Notes: generated from the sequence alone by a model not told the origin. A stretch of 64,000 nucleotides of DNA from Pseudoalteromonas sp. MM1 (GCF_030296835.1 NZ_AP027922.1:2294001-2358000), one strand, 5' to 3'; counted from the first letter of the stretch, positions 1 to 9,764 are shown. Translations and numbers: made by a program.

Positions 1-2021
1 GCATAATGAAATGATAAACGAGAAACCCCTGGCGGTAAAAATACCGACTCCCCTTTAAGCGGAAGCGCAATAGGCTTACCGTCTACAAAAATATTTTCAA
101 TTATCGTCGGCAAGGCAATTTGAGTTGATGCTTGTAAGCGCGCAGGTTGTACGGTACTCACCCCCTTTGCGGTTGCAAACCAAATACTCCCATCGTTATG
201 TGTTACAGCCGAAGGGGTTGATCCTCCATTAGCCTGCGCACTTAACATGCCATCGCCTTCATCGTAAAGTTGATAGTTAAGCACGGGTGCTTTAGCGGAG
301 GCAGGAGCATCGAGGATTTGCTGTATATGATTTTTATCAATTTGAATAATGCCCCGATTGCTCGAGAGCCAAAATGAGCCATTGTGCGGCACCACTTGAA
401 ATAGCTTGTCGATAGGTAAACCTTGCTCTAAACCAAGCATTGCCATTTTTGCGCTTGTTAGCTCATAGCGCACTAAGCCTCTATCTGTGGCCATCCAGGT
501 ATAGGTATCATCAATATAAAAACCAAATGCATATTGAGCAGAAAACGCACGTGGAAATTCAACGGTTGTAAATTGCTCACTAACAATATCAAACACCACC
601 ACCCCATTGCCGGTACCTACCCAAATATTGCCTGTATTATCTTCACTCAGCGCAAGTATAAACCCACTGGGTAAGTCTTTTTTATTTGTAAATTGATCTA
701 AACTACCATCTTCATTGATGCGCGTTAGCCCCATAGCAGAGCCTATCCACAAACGGTTTTTAGAATCAAATAGTAAAGCCCTTACTTCGTTACTTCCAAG
801 GCCAGTGCTACGATTAATAAACGGGGTAAAGGTATTATTAACTATTTTTAAAACGCCTGAGGTATATGTACCAGCCCACACGGTGCCATCGGGTGCCTCA
901 TGCAAACTGAGAACTGAAAAAGGACTACTTTGTTTAGAGCCCGACACTACCGTCGCGCGGTTATTTTTTATTATATTTAAGCCAGAGCTTCCCCCCACCC
1001 ATAAACTACCATCTGAGTGAGAAAGCACTGTACGGGTATAATCCCCTGCTAAACCTCTTTTTTGGGTCCACGATGAAAACGGTGATTCACGTAGCCTAAA
1101 GAGACCTGCATTAGTGCCTATCCAGATACTATTTTCTCTATCTTGTAACAAAGATAAAATTCGGTTGGTGGGTAATCCGTTATTGGCATCTAATTGCTCT
1201 ACACCATCAGGCGATAACCTAAATACCCCTTTATTAATTGTGCCAAACCATAAATCACCATGATTATCTTCTAGTAGGCTAGAAATAGACTCATTTGCAA
1301 GCTGTTCATGTACCGGCTGAAACTGTGCATTGGTTTTGATCCACGCGCCTTTTTCGCTTCCCACAATCAGCGAGCCGCCACGGGTAATTAATAAGTTATA
1401 TACGGGCGCATTAGGTAAACCAAAATGTGGTGTCATTAAGGTAGGTATTTTATTGTGAATTTTATAAAGGCCCGCACTGGTTGCTGCCCAAATGATCCCA
1501 TCGCTATCTTCTATTACGCGATAAGCGCTGACATTTTTAATTATTGCAAGGTCGGTATCGCTGTTGTGCGCACGATAAAACACTCCATCGTTTTCAAGGG
1601 CTAACCATAAGCTTTTATCAGCACTTTCAATTAAATGATTAACCATAGTAGGCGCTGAACGCTTAGTATCCCACTGCCTATGTTGATATAAGCTAATTCC
1701 TCCGCGCGCGCCCGCTATATATAACCCTCCACTATTAGTCGGTGTTAGCGCCCTTAAACCTGAGTCGGGTAAGTTATTAATGTGGGCACGGGTTAGTATT
1801 GTAAACTCTTGCCCATTAAAACGCGCCAAACCTTCCCACGTAGCGACCCATAAGTAGCCATCTTTAGTTTGCGTAACACTGTTAATACTGTTGTGCGGTA
1901 ATCCAGAGCGAGTATTCCATGTTTCAGAAAAATAATCGCTTAACGGTAAACGGGTTTGCTCTTGAGCTTCACATAAAAACATGACGAAAAAAGAACATAT
2001 AATGCTTAATTGTCTCATCAT
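1..2021 (-). CDS. N-terminal part of a two-component-regulator beta-propeller sensor (truncated by window edge)
   Basis: An open frame of about 673 codons starts at a double ATG (2021 and 2018) after an AAGG-type ribosome binding site and runs off the left edge. The product begins with a signal peptide (MMRQLSIICSFFVMF), then repeats units of the form 'DGYLWVATWEGLARF' about every 40-50 residues, as in Reg_prop propellers (for example GDLWFGTINKGVFRL, NSIWIGTNAGLFRL, NIWVGTGNGVVVF). The last visible residues, around LPPGVSRLSFHY, match the start of a Y_Y_Y domain. In this family the propeller senses a periplasmic ligand and a C-terminal histidine kinase or GGDEF domain signals inside the cell; that output domain lies outside the window, so its type cannot be told. 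Confidence 0.85.
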   Translation of the reverse strand, partial: MMRQLSIICSFFVMFLCEAQEQTRLPLSDYFSETWNTRSGLPHNSINSVTQTKDGYLWVATWEGLARFNGQEFTILTRAHINNLPDSGLRALTPTNSGGLYIAGARGGISLYQHRQWDTKRSAPTMVNHLIESADKSLWLALENDGVFYRAHNSDTDLAIIKNVSAYRVIEDSDGIIWAATSAGLYKIHNKIPTLMTPHFGLPNAPVYNLLITRGGSLIVGSEKGAWIKTNAQFQPVHEQLANESISSLLEDNHGDLWFGTINKGVFRLSPDGVEQLDANNGLPTNRILSLLQDRENSIWIGTNAGLFRLRESPFSSWTQKRGLAGDYTRTVLSHSDGSLWVGGSSGLNIIKNNRATVVSGSKQSSPFSVLSLHEAPDGTVWAGTYTSGVLKIVNNTFTPFINRSTGLGSNEVRALLFDSKNRLWIGSAMGLTRINEDGSLDQFTNKKDLPSGFILALSEDNTGNIWVGTGNGVVVFDIVSEQFTTVEFPRAFSAQYAFGFYIDDTYTWMATDRGLVRYELTSAKMAMLGLEQGLPIDKLFQVVPHNGSFWLSSNRGIIQIDKNHIQQILDAPASAKAPVLNYQLYDEGDGMLSAQANGGSTPSAVTHNDGSIWFATAKGVSTVQPARLQASTQIALPTIIENIFVDGKPIALPLKGESVFLPPGVSRLSFHY

Positions 2022-2375
2022 CAACTGCCTTAGTTATTCTTTTACTTGTGTAAGCGTTTTATCGTTATTTAAACGTAGCAGGAAAGAATTTACTCGGCAC
2101 TGGGCACATCTAAACTGTGCGTCCAACAAAGTGTTAAAATCCCTATACGCACGGGGTGAATACACTATGGTTTGTTTAAGCGCTAACAAGCGCTTTAATT
2201 TAAACTAAACAATAGCGGCAACAACAAATAATACGTGCTAAACACACCTTATAATAAGTTATTAAAACGTTATGCTTTAAACGTATCAGCTAATCGTTAC
2301 AAATTAACTTATACCCACTTATTTAATTAAAAATACTACCATAGCGAATAAATACATTGCATTAACTAAATTCAA
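2022..2375. other. Intergenic region between propeller sensor and CAT homologue
   Basis: About 350 bases without a convincing gene. It should hold the promoter of the leftward propeller gene. A small inverted repeat (AAGCGC, 6-nt loop, GCGCTT) lies near 2177-2194 but lacks a T-run typical of an intrinsic terminator. The remainder is AT-rich with no clear signal. Confidence 0.5.
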
Positions 2376-3044
2376 TTAATCTTTACAAAAGTTGTTAATA
2401 TTATTTTGTAATACGCTTATAAACGCTGCGACGTGTAAACCGTCCATTAAAGAATGATGCACATCAATCGAAAACGGCATTAGTCCCGTGGTTTTATCAT
2501 ATTGACCAAACACAAACTTAGGAATTCCTAAACATTCCCCATCACTAAAGGCATGCGAAAAACTGCTAAAGTTCAGCCATGGCAACACCGAAATATGTAT
2601 CAAATCAGCTTGTCCTTCGGTTTGAGCGAATGCCTGAGAAAATAACGGTTGAGATTTAGCATTGGCACTTATAGTGGTGGCGTGTTGAGAAAAAGCTTCA
2701 AAGCAAGACGAATAATTAAAATAACTAAATATAAACGAATTATCACTAGCAAGCTCTACCACACTGGCTCTAACTTGCTTTAAGCGCCATGGACGATCAT
2801 TTACAATCCTTAACATAATCGGGTTATAGGCGTGGCATGTTGTTAGTGTGACATGCACATATGCTTGGAAAAAAGACAGTTTATTTTGTTTGCAATATTC
2901 AAATAAAGGCTTGGCGTTAAGTGTTACACACACATTAAAATATGGCTGGGTGAAATTTTTAAATAATTCAAAGTGTTGCTTACGAGGCCAAGTATCAAAA
3001 TCAATTGGCTCCATTATGGCGTTTTTATTAGTCATATTATCCAT
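2376..3044 (-). CDS. Chloramphenicol O-acetyltransferase family protein (class A CAT-like)
   Basis: CAT enzymes move an acetyl group from acetyl-CoA to the 3-hydroxyl of chloramphenicol; chromosomal homologues may act on other substrates. The N-terminal 'PIDFDTWPRKQHFELF' block matches the start of type A CATs, the VNPW-like stretch appears as SVLPWLNFSSF, and the HHxxxDG signature is intact as HHSLMDG near residue 197, including the catalytic His. The frame opens at 3077, but that ATG lies against the ldh terminator hairpin and gives a protein longer than usual; ATG 3044 (222 aa) or 3035 fits the family's 213-220 residues better. It stands alone, without mobile-element signs, so it is probably an intrinsic gene. 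Substrate is inferred, not shown. Confidence 0.82.
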   Translation of the reverse strand: MDNMTNKNAIMEPIDFDTWPRKQHFELFKNFTQPYFNVCVTLNAKPLFEYCKQNKLSFFQAYVHVTLTTCHAYNPIMLRIVNDRPWRLKQVRASVVELASDNSFIFSYFNYSSCFEAFSQHATTISANAKSQPLFSQAFAQTEGQADLIHISVLPWLNFSSFSHAFSDGECLGIPKFVFGQYDKTTGLMPFSIDVHHSLMDGLHVAAFISVLQNNINNFCKD

Positions 3045-3076
3045 ACGGTTAAAGGTACCGCCATAAAGTATAAACA

Positions 3077-3104
3077 AAAAAGGCGTACCTAAGTACGCCT
3101 TTTT
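3077..3104 (-). terminator. Intrinsic terminator downstream of leucine dehydrogenase
   Basis: A perfect 8-bp stem (AGGCGTAC / GTACGCCT) with a CTAA loop, flanked by A- and T-runs so that it can work on both strands. It lies just past the end of the leftward ldh gene and overlaps the longest possible start of the CAT homologue, which argues for a later CAT start. Confidence 0.85.
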
Positions 3105-3122
3105 ATAAATAATACAGCTAAA

Positions 3123-4163
3123 TTAAAGACCGTTTTTAATAATCTCTTGAGCTAGCTCATCAGCAATTAAATGCGTTGATTTTTGCTCTTTTTCACTACG
3201 CGCAAAAATTTCAGTTAGTGTATCGTATATGCCTTCAACATGCTTATTAGAAGCCGCAGCACTGTAACCTTGTGGTGCTGTTTCGTAATATACGTTTATT
3301 ATGCCACCAGCATTTATAACGTAATCAGGTGCATATAAGACCCCTTTTTCACGTATAACTTCCCCGTGGCGAGATTGTGCTAATTGATTATTTGCACAAC
3401 CTGCAATAATCGTTGCTTTAAGGCGTGGTATAGTTTCATCGTTAACCGTTGCACCAAGTGCACACGGTGCGTATACATCAACATCAAGGTCGTAAATTTC
3501 ATCAATGCCCACCGGTGTTGCACCAAAGTCATTAACTACACGTTCTACAGCATCTTGGTTTATATCAGTTACAAATAGTTGCGCACCGGCCTCAGCTAGG
3601 TGTTTACATAAACCATAGGCTACAGCACCTAAGCCTTGCACAGCCACTTTAATAGCCGAAAAATCTTGATGACCGCGCTGGTGCTGTAACGCCGCTTTAA
3701 TTCCTAAAAAAGTACCATACGCTGTAAAAGGTGACGGGTTTCCGCTTTTCCCTTCAAGGCCTAGCACATAGTTTGTTTCTTTATTCATTAATGCCACATC
3801 ATCACAGGTAATGTTCACATCTTCAGCCGAATAGTAACTGCCATTTAATCGCTCTAATTGGCGTCCAAAAGCACAGAATAACTGCTCAGTCTTAATTTTT
3901 TTTGCATCACCAATAATAACAGATTTACCACCACCAAATGGTAAACGTGCTACCGCATTTTTGTAAGTCATGCCCTTAGATAAGCGCAGCACATCGTATA
4001 CTGCGTCTTCATCTTTTGCATAATCCCACATTCTACAACCGCCAACGGCAGGGCCAAGGTTAGTATTGTGCACGGCAATAATTGCTTTTAAACCTGACGC
4101 TTCGTCAGAACAAAAAACCACTTGTTCGTGGTTATCAAATTCAGCTTGATTAAACACAGCCAC
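3123..4163 (-). CDS. ldh: Leucine dehydrogenase (Glu/Leu/Phe/Val dehydrogenase family)
   Basis: Catalyses NAD-dependent oxidative deamination of leucine and other branched-chain amino acids to 2-oxo acids, the first step of their catabolism. The 346-residue length is typical of octameric LeuDH. Visible features: the N-terminal GPAVGGCRMW block, the lysine-containing LRLSKGMTYKNA and GGGKSVIIGD motifs of the active site, and a Rossmann nucleotide-binding motif VAVQGLGAVAYG around residue 180. It is transcribed alone, ends in a strong terminator, and is preceded at distance by a palindrome resembling a LiuR operator (4391-4406), which would tie it to branched-chain amino acid breakdown. Specificity for leucine rather than phenylalanine or valine is inferred from overall resemblance. 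Confidence 0.92.
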   Translation of the reverse strand: MAVFNQAEFDNHEQVVFCSDEASGLKAIIAVHNTNLGPAVGGCRMWDYAKDEDAVYDVLRLSKGMTYKNAVARLPFGGGKSVIIGDAKKIKTEQLFCAFGRQLERLNGSYYSAEDVNITCDDVALMNKETNYVLGLEGKSGNPSPFTAYGTFLGIKAALQHQRGHQDFSAIKVAVQGLGAVAYGLCKHLAEAGAQLFVTDINQDAVERVVNDFGATPVGIDEIYDLDVDVYAPCALGATVNDETIPRLKATIIAGCANNQLAQSRHGEVIREKGVLYAPDYVINAGGIINVYYETAPQGYSAAASNKHVEGIYDTLTEIFARSEKEQKSTHLIADELAQEIIKNGL

Positions 4164-4390
4164 TGTTATTACTCCAAAATAGTTTACCCGTGAGAGGGAT
4201 GAGCGCTGGAAATTGACGAAACTTTACCACTTCATTTTTAAGGGTGCCATACAATGAGAAGTTAAACCTGTAAAAACCGAGCTTTGTGAATTAATAAATC
4301 CGAATGATGATAAAATATAGATATAAAATTCAATAATTGGCGAAAAAGTTAAATTAAAAACTAATAACACCGTTCAAAATCGCGCTCAAA

Positions 4391-4406
4391 TTTACGTGAA
4401 CGTAAA
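4391..4406. promoter_or_regulatory. Candidate LiuR-type operator (TTTACGTGAACGTAAA)
   Basis: A 16-bp palindrome with perfect 6-bp arms. The MerR-family regulator LiuR of branched-chain amino acid and fatty acid degradation in Alteromonadales is known to recognise sites of this TTTACG...CGTAAA form, and ldh is a plausible target. It sits about 230 bp upstream of the ldh start, rather far for a core promoter operator. The regulator assignment is from memory of the motif and is an inference. Confidence 0.45.
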
Positions 4407-4564
4407 GGTAACACCAAGTGTAAACCTTGTATTACACAGCCCCTCTCCCATCAAAGGCGCACAGTGTATAGGTTTATAAAGAAAAAAGCAGATCCAGCAC
4501 AACTGGTCGGAGCTGCTTATTTGAAGGGATAATTAGCGTTTTTTAAATATTTCATATAGCAAAT

Positions 4565-4590
4565 ACAAAAAAGCGAGCCTAAGCTCGCTT
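4565..4590 (-). terminator. Intrinsic terminator of the fumarase gene
   Basis: Inverted repeat AAGCGAGC / GCTCGCTT with a 4-nt loop; on the minus strand it is followed by a T-run. It lies about 20 bases past the fumarase stop codon. Confidence 0.8.
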
Positions 4591-4612
4591 TGTAATTAGA
4601 TTACGTAAACCT

Positions 4613-6139
4613 TTATTTAAGCTTACCGTCTAGCTCTTCAATTTTAGCTTTCCAAATTGCAGGGCCTTGCGTATGTGCGTTAGCCCCTTCGCTATCTACA
4701 GCAACTGTTACTGGCATATCTTCTACTTCAAATTCGTAGATGGCTTCCATACCTAAATCTTCAAAGGCAACCACGCGTGCTTTTTTAATTGCTTTAGATA
4801 CTAAGTATGCTGCACCACCTACCGCCATTAAATAAACCGATTTATGCTCTTTAATAGACTCAACCGTCGCAGGACCACGCTCAGCTTTACCTATCATGCC
4901 TACGATGCCGGTTTTTTCTAGCATCATATCGGTAAACTTATCCATACGTGTTGCGGTTGTAGGGCCAGCAGGACCTACGGCTTCATCACCTACGGCATCA
5001 ACTGGACCTACGTAATAAATAAACTTGTTATCAAAATCTACGCCCTCAGGTAAACCTTCACCTGAATTGATCATATCTTGTAAGCGTTTATGGGCAGCGT
5101 CACGGCCTGTTAAAATAGTGCCTGAGAGTAAAATAGTTTCACCCATTTTCCACTCGCGAGTATCTTCCTTAGTTAGCGTGTCTAAATTAACTCGGCGAGT
5201 TCCTTCACCTACTTCAAAGGTTACTTCTGGCCAATCTTCTAACTTAGGCGCTTTTAAATCTGCAGGGCCTGAGCCATCTAAGGTAAAGTGTACGTGGCGA
5301 GTTGCAGCACAGTTAGGGATCATTACAACAGGCTTTGAAGCCGCATGCGTAGGGGCTGTTTTTACTTTAATATCAACAACCGTTGTTAAACCACCTAAAC
5401 CTTGCGCACCAATACCTAGCTTGTTAGCACGCTCAAAAATTTCTAAACGTAATTTTTCTTCTGTCGTTTGTGCACCGCGCTCCATAAGCTCATGAATATC
5501 AACCGGGTCCATTAGCGACTCTTTTGCCATTACCGCTGCTTTTTCAGCTGTACCACCAATACCTATACCTAGCATGCCTGGCGGACACCAACCTGCGCCC
5601 ATCGTCGGTAGCGTTTTTTCTACCCATGCAGCTACATCGTCAGATGGGTTTAGCATCACCATTTTACTTTTGTTCTCTGAGCCGCCGCCTTTCGCTGCAA
5701 CCATTACTTCTACTTCGCCACCTGCCACTAAATCAATGTGTACCACTGAAGGGGTATTATCTTTAGTGTTTTTACGCGTGCCTGCAGGGTCAGCTACAAT
5801 AGAAGCTCGTAGTGGGTTATCTGGATTTAAATATGCGCGACGTGTGCCTTCATCAACCATTTGTTGTACGGTTAAATCTGTTTTATCCCACTTAACATCC
5901 ATACCTACTTTTACAAAACAGGTAATAATACCCGTGTCTTGACACAATGGACGTTTGCCTTCAGCCGACATACGCGAGTTAATTAAAATTTGCGCAATTG
6001 CATCTTTTGCAGCCTTGCTTTGTTCTTTGTTATAGGCTTTTTCTAGCGCTTGAACAAAATCAAGGGGATGATAAAAAGAAATATATTGCAACGCATCTTC
6101 AATGCTATCAATAAAGTCTTGCTGACGGATTGTACTCAT
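4613..6139 (-). CDS. fumA: Class I fumarate hydratase (iron-sulfur, FumA/FumB type)
   Basis: Interconverts fumarate and L-malate in the TCA cycle using an oxygen-sensitive [4Fe-4S] cluster. The 508-residue protein carries the three cysteines expected as cluster ligands, Cys66 (LCQDTG), Cys185 (GAGWCPPGMLG) and Cys277 (IPNCAATRHVHF), and the GGGSENKSKM block of the N-terminal domain; the C-terminal third is the beta domain seen in FumA and tartrate dehydratases. It is about 40 residues shorter than E. coli FumA. An AGGAA ribosome binding site precedes the ATG. It diverges from pabB across about 170 bp that must hold both promoters. Confidence 0.95.
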   Translation of the reverse strand: MSTIRQQDFIDSIEDALQYISFYHPLDFVQALEKAYNKEQSKAAKDAIAQILINSRMSAEGKRPLCQDTGIITCFVKVGMDVKWDKTDLTVQQMVDEGTRRAYLNPDNPLRASIVADPAGTRKNTKDNTPSVVHIDLVAGGEVEVMVAAKGGGSENKSKMVMLNPSDDVAAWVEKTLPTMGAGWCPPGMLGIGIGGTAEKAAVMAKESLMDPVDIHELMERGAQTTEEKLRLEIFERANKLGIGAQGLGGLTTVVDIKVKTAPTHAASKPVVMIPNCAATRHVHFTLDGSGPADLKAPKLEDWPEVTFEVGEGTRRVNLDTLTKEDTREWKMGETILLSGTILTGRDAAHKRLQDMINSGEGLPEGVDFDNKFIYYVGPVDAVGDEAVGPAGPTTATRMDKFTDMMLEKTGIVGMIGKAERGPATVESIKEHKSVYLMAVGGAAYLVSKAIKKARVVAFEDLGMEAIYEFEVEDMPVTVAVDSEGANAHTQGPAIWKAKIEELDGKLK

Positions 6140-6308
6140 AGTGGTTCCTTAAGTTAGCGTTACGCTTAAGCGTAATCTATACCAAACCGGTGACGGTGGT
6201 TTGCACTGTTTTAATTACAACGTAGATTTGATACTAAACGCTGCCAAAAAAATTTGACTTATGATACCCTCCCAGCCCGTTTCGAGCCAGTTCTTAAAGG
6301 GGCAGTAA

Positions 6309-7655
6309 ATGCTAAACAATGAAAAAAGTTGTGTAAAATTAGCCATAACGCAAAACTGCATTGATGTTTTCGCGCATTTTGCGCATTTACCCTATGCCGT
6401 ATTACTAGACTCAGCCAATAGCGAGCACATAAATAGTCGCTTTGATATTATTGCAATAGAGCCTCACGCTATTTTAGAAGTAAACAACAATCAAAGCGTA
6501 TTTAATCAGCAGCTTGACTCACGTAGCCCCTTTAAAATAATGAACGATGAGCTAAGTAAACTTAGCGCGCAAAAAGCCGCTAGTAATCTGCCTTTTAACG
6601 GCGGCTGGCTTGGTTATTTTGGTTACGACTTAGGCCGCATTATTGAGCACATGCCAAGCACAGCAAAACACGATATAACATTGCCACAAATGGCTATTGG
6701 CCTTTATTTAGATGCACTGATATTTGATAAACGCCAGCAAAGCTGGTTTTACGTTTCTCAACCTGAAGTAAACCGTTTGGCGCTTTACCAACAGTATTTA
6801 GTAAACGATATAGTACCTGCACATTTTTCACTCACCAGTGATTGGCGATCAAATATGAGTGAACATGAATACGCTGATAAATTTGCGCAGATACAAGATT
6901 ATTTAAAAAGTGGTGATTGTTATCAAATCAACCTAGCACAGCGATTTAGTGCTGGCTTTAAGGGCGACTGTTTTCAAGCTTATAAAGTATTGCGCGAGGC
7001 TAATAAAGCGCCATTTTCTAGTTTTATTAACCACCCATGTGGCGCCATTTTATCAATATCGCCAGAGCGTTTTATTGCAGTGCACGACAACATAGTTGAA
7101 ACAAAACCCATCAAAGGCACTTTGCCACGTAAGGCCGATGCCATCGCAGATCAACAACAAGCCAGAGCCCTTGAAAGCTCCACTAAAGATCGTGCAGAAA
7201 ACGTAATGATTGTTGATTTATTGCGCAACGATTTAGGTAAAGTAGCCAAGCCAGGCTCTGTAAAGGTGCCCTCACTGTTTGCTATTGAGAGCTTTCCTGC
7301 CGTGCATCATTTAGTAAGCACAGTAACGGCAGAACTCGATGAGGGTAAAACGGCGGTTGATCAGCTTGAAGCGGCTTTTCCGGGCGGCTCAATTACCGGT
7401 GCACCTAAAATTAGGGCTATGGAGATAATTGAAGAGCTAGAGCCTCATAGGCGTAGTATTTACTGCGGTTCTATAGGGTATTTAAGCGCCTGCGGCAATA
7501 TGGATACCAGCATTACAATTCGTACCTTGGTTTGTCATAACGAACACATTTATTGCTGGGCCGGCGGTGGTATTGTGGCTGATTCTAAAGTCGAATTGGA
7601 ATACCAAGAAACATACGATAAAGTGAATAAAATACTTCCTTTATTAACACAGTAG
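6309..7655 (+). CDS. pabB: Aminodeoxychorismate synthase component I
   Basis: Converts chorismate and ammonia to 4-amino-4-deoxychorismate, the precursor of p-aminobenzoate and folate, with glutamine amidotransferase PabA. The 448-residue protein has the chorismate-binding domain motifs: SISPERF, the nucleophile motif PIKGT, the KDRAENVMIVDLLRND block and the FPGGSITGAPKIRAM signature. The PIKGT lysine separates PabB from anthranilate synthase TrpE. The ATG follows an AAAGGGG ribosome binding site. A nudix gene follows 6 nt after the stop, so the two are probably cotranscribed, an arrangement also known for pabB-nudL in E. coli. Confidence 0.94.
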   Translation: MLNNEKSCVKLAITQNCIDVFAHFAHLPYAVLLDSANSEHINSRFDIIAIEPHAILEVNNNQSVFNQQLDSRSPFKIMNDELSKLSAQKAASNLPFNGGWLGYFGYDLGRIIEHMPSTAKHDITLPQMAIGLYLDALIFDKRQQSWFYVSQPEVNRLALYQQYLVNDIVPAHFSLTSDWRSNMSEHEYADKFAQIQDYLKSGDCYQINLAQRFSAGFKGDCFQAYKVLREANKAPFSSFINHPCGAILSISPERFIAVHDNIVETKPIKGTLPRKADAIADQQQARALESSTKDRAENVMIVDLLRNDLGKVAKPGSVKVPSLFAIESFPAVHHLVSTVTAELDEGKTAVDQLEAAFPGGSITGAPKIRAMEIIEELEPHRRSIYCGSIGYLSACGNMDTSITIRTLVCHNEHIYCWAGGGIVADSKVELEYQETYDKVNKILPLLTQ

Positions 7656-7661
7656 GTCGCT

Positions 7662-8237
7662 TTGAATAGTGAACACATTATGGCGCGGTTTCAGTTAAGC
7701 CCTACAGCTGCGCCAAATCAAATAAAAGATACCCGTAAAAAACGCGCAAGTGCCGTTATGCTGCCTATTATTGATATTGATAACCATGCGCATATTTTAC
7801 TGTGTAAACGCCCTACTTATTTACATCATCACCCTGGGGAAATTTGTTTGCCCGGTGGTAAGTTTGAGCAAAGTGATAAGCACCTTCGCACTACCGCGCT
7901 TCGAGAACTTCACGAAGAGCTTAATATAGCGCCAAGTAATGTCACAGTGCTAGGCCAACTGCCACAATACTCTACACTTACAGGTTTTAGCATCAGCCCA
8001 TTTGTGGGTTTACTTGATAAACACACAGTATGGGAAAACGATTATAATGAAGTGCAAGCTAGTTTTTTGCTCTCACTGACTGAGCTAAGTAGAGCAGATA
8101 ATTGGCAGCCATTGCCTTTTCAACGCTTTGGTAAAACCATTACCCTACAGGGGTTTAGTACACCTCATGGGTTACTGTGGGGAGCAACAGCTAGCATTAT
8201 AAAAAACTTTACAAAGCAGCTTGCCCTACCAGTGTAA
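7662..8237 (+). CDS. nudL: Nudix hydrolase, CoA pyrophosphatase type (NudL/YeaB-like)
   Basis: Predicted to hydrolyse CoA or its derivatives to phosphopantetheine and 3',5'-ADP. It has a full Nudix box, GGKFEQSD followed by ALRELHEELNI (G-x5-E-x7-REUxEExGU), about residues 64-87, preceded by the LLCKRPTYLHHHPGEICLPGG stretch characteristic of the CoA-diphosphatase subgroup. The longest frame uses TTG at 7662, which has an AGTAGG site at proper distance; the in-frame ATG at 7680 has no clear site. The gene lies directly after pabB. Substrate is inferred from subgroup resemblance and context. Confidence 0.86.
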   Translation: MNSEHIMARFQLSPTAAPNQIKDTRKKRASAVMLPIIDIDNHAHILLCKRPTYLHHHPGEICLPGGKFEQSDKHLRTTALRELHEELNIAPSNVTVLGQLPQYSTLTGFSISPFVGLLDKHTVWENDYNEVQASFLLSLTELSRADNWQPLPFQRFGKTITLQGFSTPHGLLWGATASIIKNFTKQLALPV

Positions 8238-8339
8238 AACTTACGGCCAAATAGTTACATAATATAGAATTAACGTTATGATACTCAACCGTTCAAAGAA
8301 CAGCTTTCTAGCTGAGTAAATAAAGTAGAGACCCATAGT

Positions 8340-9716
8340 ATGATCAGTGCATTTGATATGTTTAGCATTGGTATTGGCCCATCGTCGTCACATACCGTTG
8401 GCCCAATGCGTGCCTCGCGCTTATTTGTTAATGACCTACAAGAGCAACAACTTTTAACCTCTGTTACCGATATAAAGGTAGAGCTTTATGGCTCACTGGG
8501 TCAAACCGGCGTAGGCCACGGCTCTGGTAAAGCCGTTATATTAGGACTTGCTGGGTACGATCCAGAAACAATAGATGCCGATTTAGTTGACGATATTCTT
8601 GCCACAATTGAAAAAGAGCAAGTGATATACCTAAACCAAACCCATAAAGCGAACTTTCCTAAGCAAGGGGCTATTGTTTTCCATCGCCGCAAAACCTTGC
8701 CTAAGCACTCTAATGCAATGGAAATTATTGCCTCGAATAATGGCGAAAAAGTATATAGCAAAGTGTACTACTCTATTGGTGGCGGCTTTATTGTTACCGA
8801 TGAAGAATTTGAAAACGAAAAACAAGCAGCCCTTGATATACGCGAACAAAACCCGGCTCCTTACCCGTTCGAAAGTGCTAAAGACTTACTAGAGCTGTGT
8901 AAAGAATCTGGCTTTAGTGTATCTACTTTAATGATGCATAACGAAAAAACGCTGCGCAAAGAAGACGATATCAAAGACGAGCTGTTTAATATTTGGCAAG
9001 TAATGAAAGCCTGTATTGAACGTGGTATGCGCACCGAGGGAATTTTACCAGGTGGTTTAAAAGTTAAACGCCGTGCGCCTAGTTTGTATTTAAAGCTAAA
9101 TGTAGAAGTAAGTAATGACCCACTCAGAGCAATGGATTGGGTGGATTTATTTGCCTTAGCTGTAAATGAAGAAAATGCCGCGGGCGGACGCGTAGTCACG
9201 GCGCCAACAAATGGTGCTGCGGGTATATTGCCAGCCGTTTTAATGTACTACCACACATTTATTAAAGAAGTGGACCGCGACATAGCCACACGCTATTTAT
9301 TAACCGCAGCGGCTATTGGTATTTTATACAAAAAAAATGCCTCAATTTCGGGCGCAGAAGTAGGCTGCCAGGGAGAAGTGGGAGTTGCTTGTTCAATGGC
9401 TGCTGGCGCACTCACCGAAATTGTTGGTGGTAATGTAGTACACGTTGAAAACGCCGCCGAAATTGGCATGGAACATAATTTAGGCCTAACCTGCGACCCT
9501 GTGGGCGGATTGGTACAAGTACCGTGTATTGAGCGCAACGCCATGGGCGCCATTAAAGCAATTAATGCTTCTCGCTTAGCAATACGTGGCAGTGGCGAGC
9601 AAAAGGTGTCGCTTGATAAAGTAATTAAAACCATGCTCGATACCGGTAACGACATGAAAACCAAATACAAAGAAACCGCACGCGGTGGATTAGCAGTAAA
9701 CATTATTGAATGTTAA
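8340..9716 (+). CDS. sdaA: L-serine ammonia-lyase, iron-sulfur type
   Basis: Deaminates L-serine to pyruvate and ammonia with a [4Fe-4S] cluster. The 458-residue single-chain form contains the N-terminal beta domain starting [20 protein letters not shown] and the C-terminal alpha domain. Cysteines suited to cluster binding appear in [19 protein letters not shown] and [18 protein letters not shown]. It starts about 100 bp after the nudix gene with a GAGA-type ribosome binding site and ends in a bidirectional terminator shared with cysB. The glycine-responsive or leucine-responsive control known for E. coli sda genes cannot be judged here. Confidence 0.95.
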   Translation: MISAFDMFSIGIGPSSSHTVGPMRASRLFVNDLQEQQLLTSVTDIKVELYGSLGQTGVGHGSGKAVILGLAGYDPETIDADLVDDILATIEKEQVIYLNQTHKANFPKQGAIVFHRRKTLPKHSNAMEIIASNNGEKVYSKVYYSIGGGFIVTDEEFENEKQAALDIREQNPAPYPFESAKDLLELCKESGFSVSTLMMHNEKTLRKEDDIKDELFNIWQVMKACIERGMRTEGILPGGLKVKRRAPSLYLKLNVEVSNDPLRAMDWVDLFALAVNEENAAGGRVVTAPTNGAAGILPAVLMYYHTFIKEVDRDIATRYLLTAAAIGILYKKNASISGAEVGCQGEVGVACSMAAGALTEIVGGNVVHVENAAEIGMEHNLGLTCDPVGGLVQVPCIERNAMGAIKAINASRLAIRGSGEQKVSLDKVIKTMLDTGNDMKTKYKETARGGLAVNIIEC

Positions 9717-9727
9717 GCGTATAAAAA

Positions 9728-9764
9728 CAAAAAACCGCGTATTTTAGCAATACGCGGTTTTTTA
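9728..9764. terminator. Bidirectional terminator between sdaA and cysB
   Basis: Convergent genes meet here. A 10-bp stem AAACCGCGTA / TACGCGGTTT with a 9-nt loop carries A- and T-runs on its two sides. Confidence 0.88.

Larger units (their letters stand above)
4164..4612. other. Intergenic region upstream of ldh and downstream of fumarase
   Basis: About 450 bases with no supported gene. It holds a TTTACG-N4-CGTAAA palindrome (4391-4406) and the fumarase terminator (4565-4590). No other structured element was recognised. Confidence 0.5.

Noticed and set aside
1981..2208. Plus-strand 75-codon frame
   Set aside because: It overlaps the start of the propeller gene on the other strand and its promoter region, and has no recognisable domain.
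5025..5495. 156-codon plus-strand frame inside fumA (also 5524-5766 and 5574-5942)
   Set aside because: Antisense shadows of a strongly conserved enzyme; composition and lack of a ribosome binding site do not support a gene.
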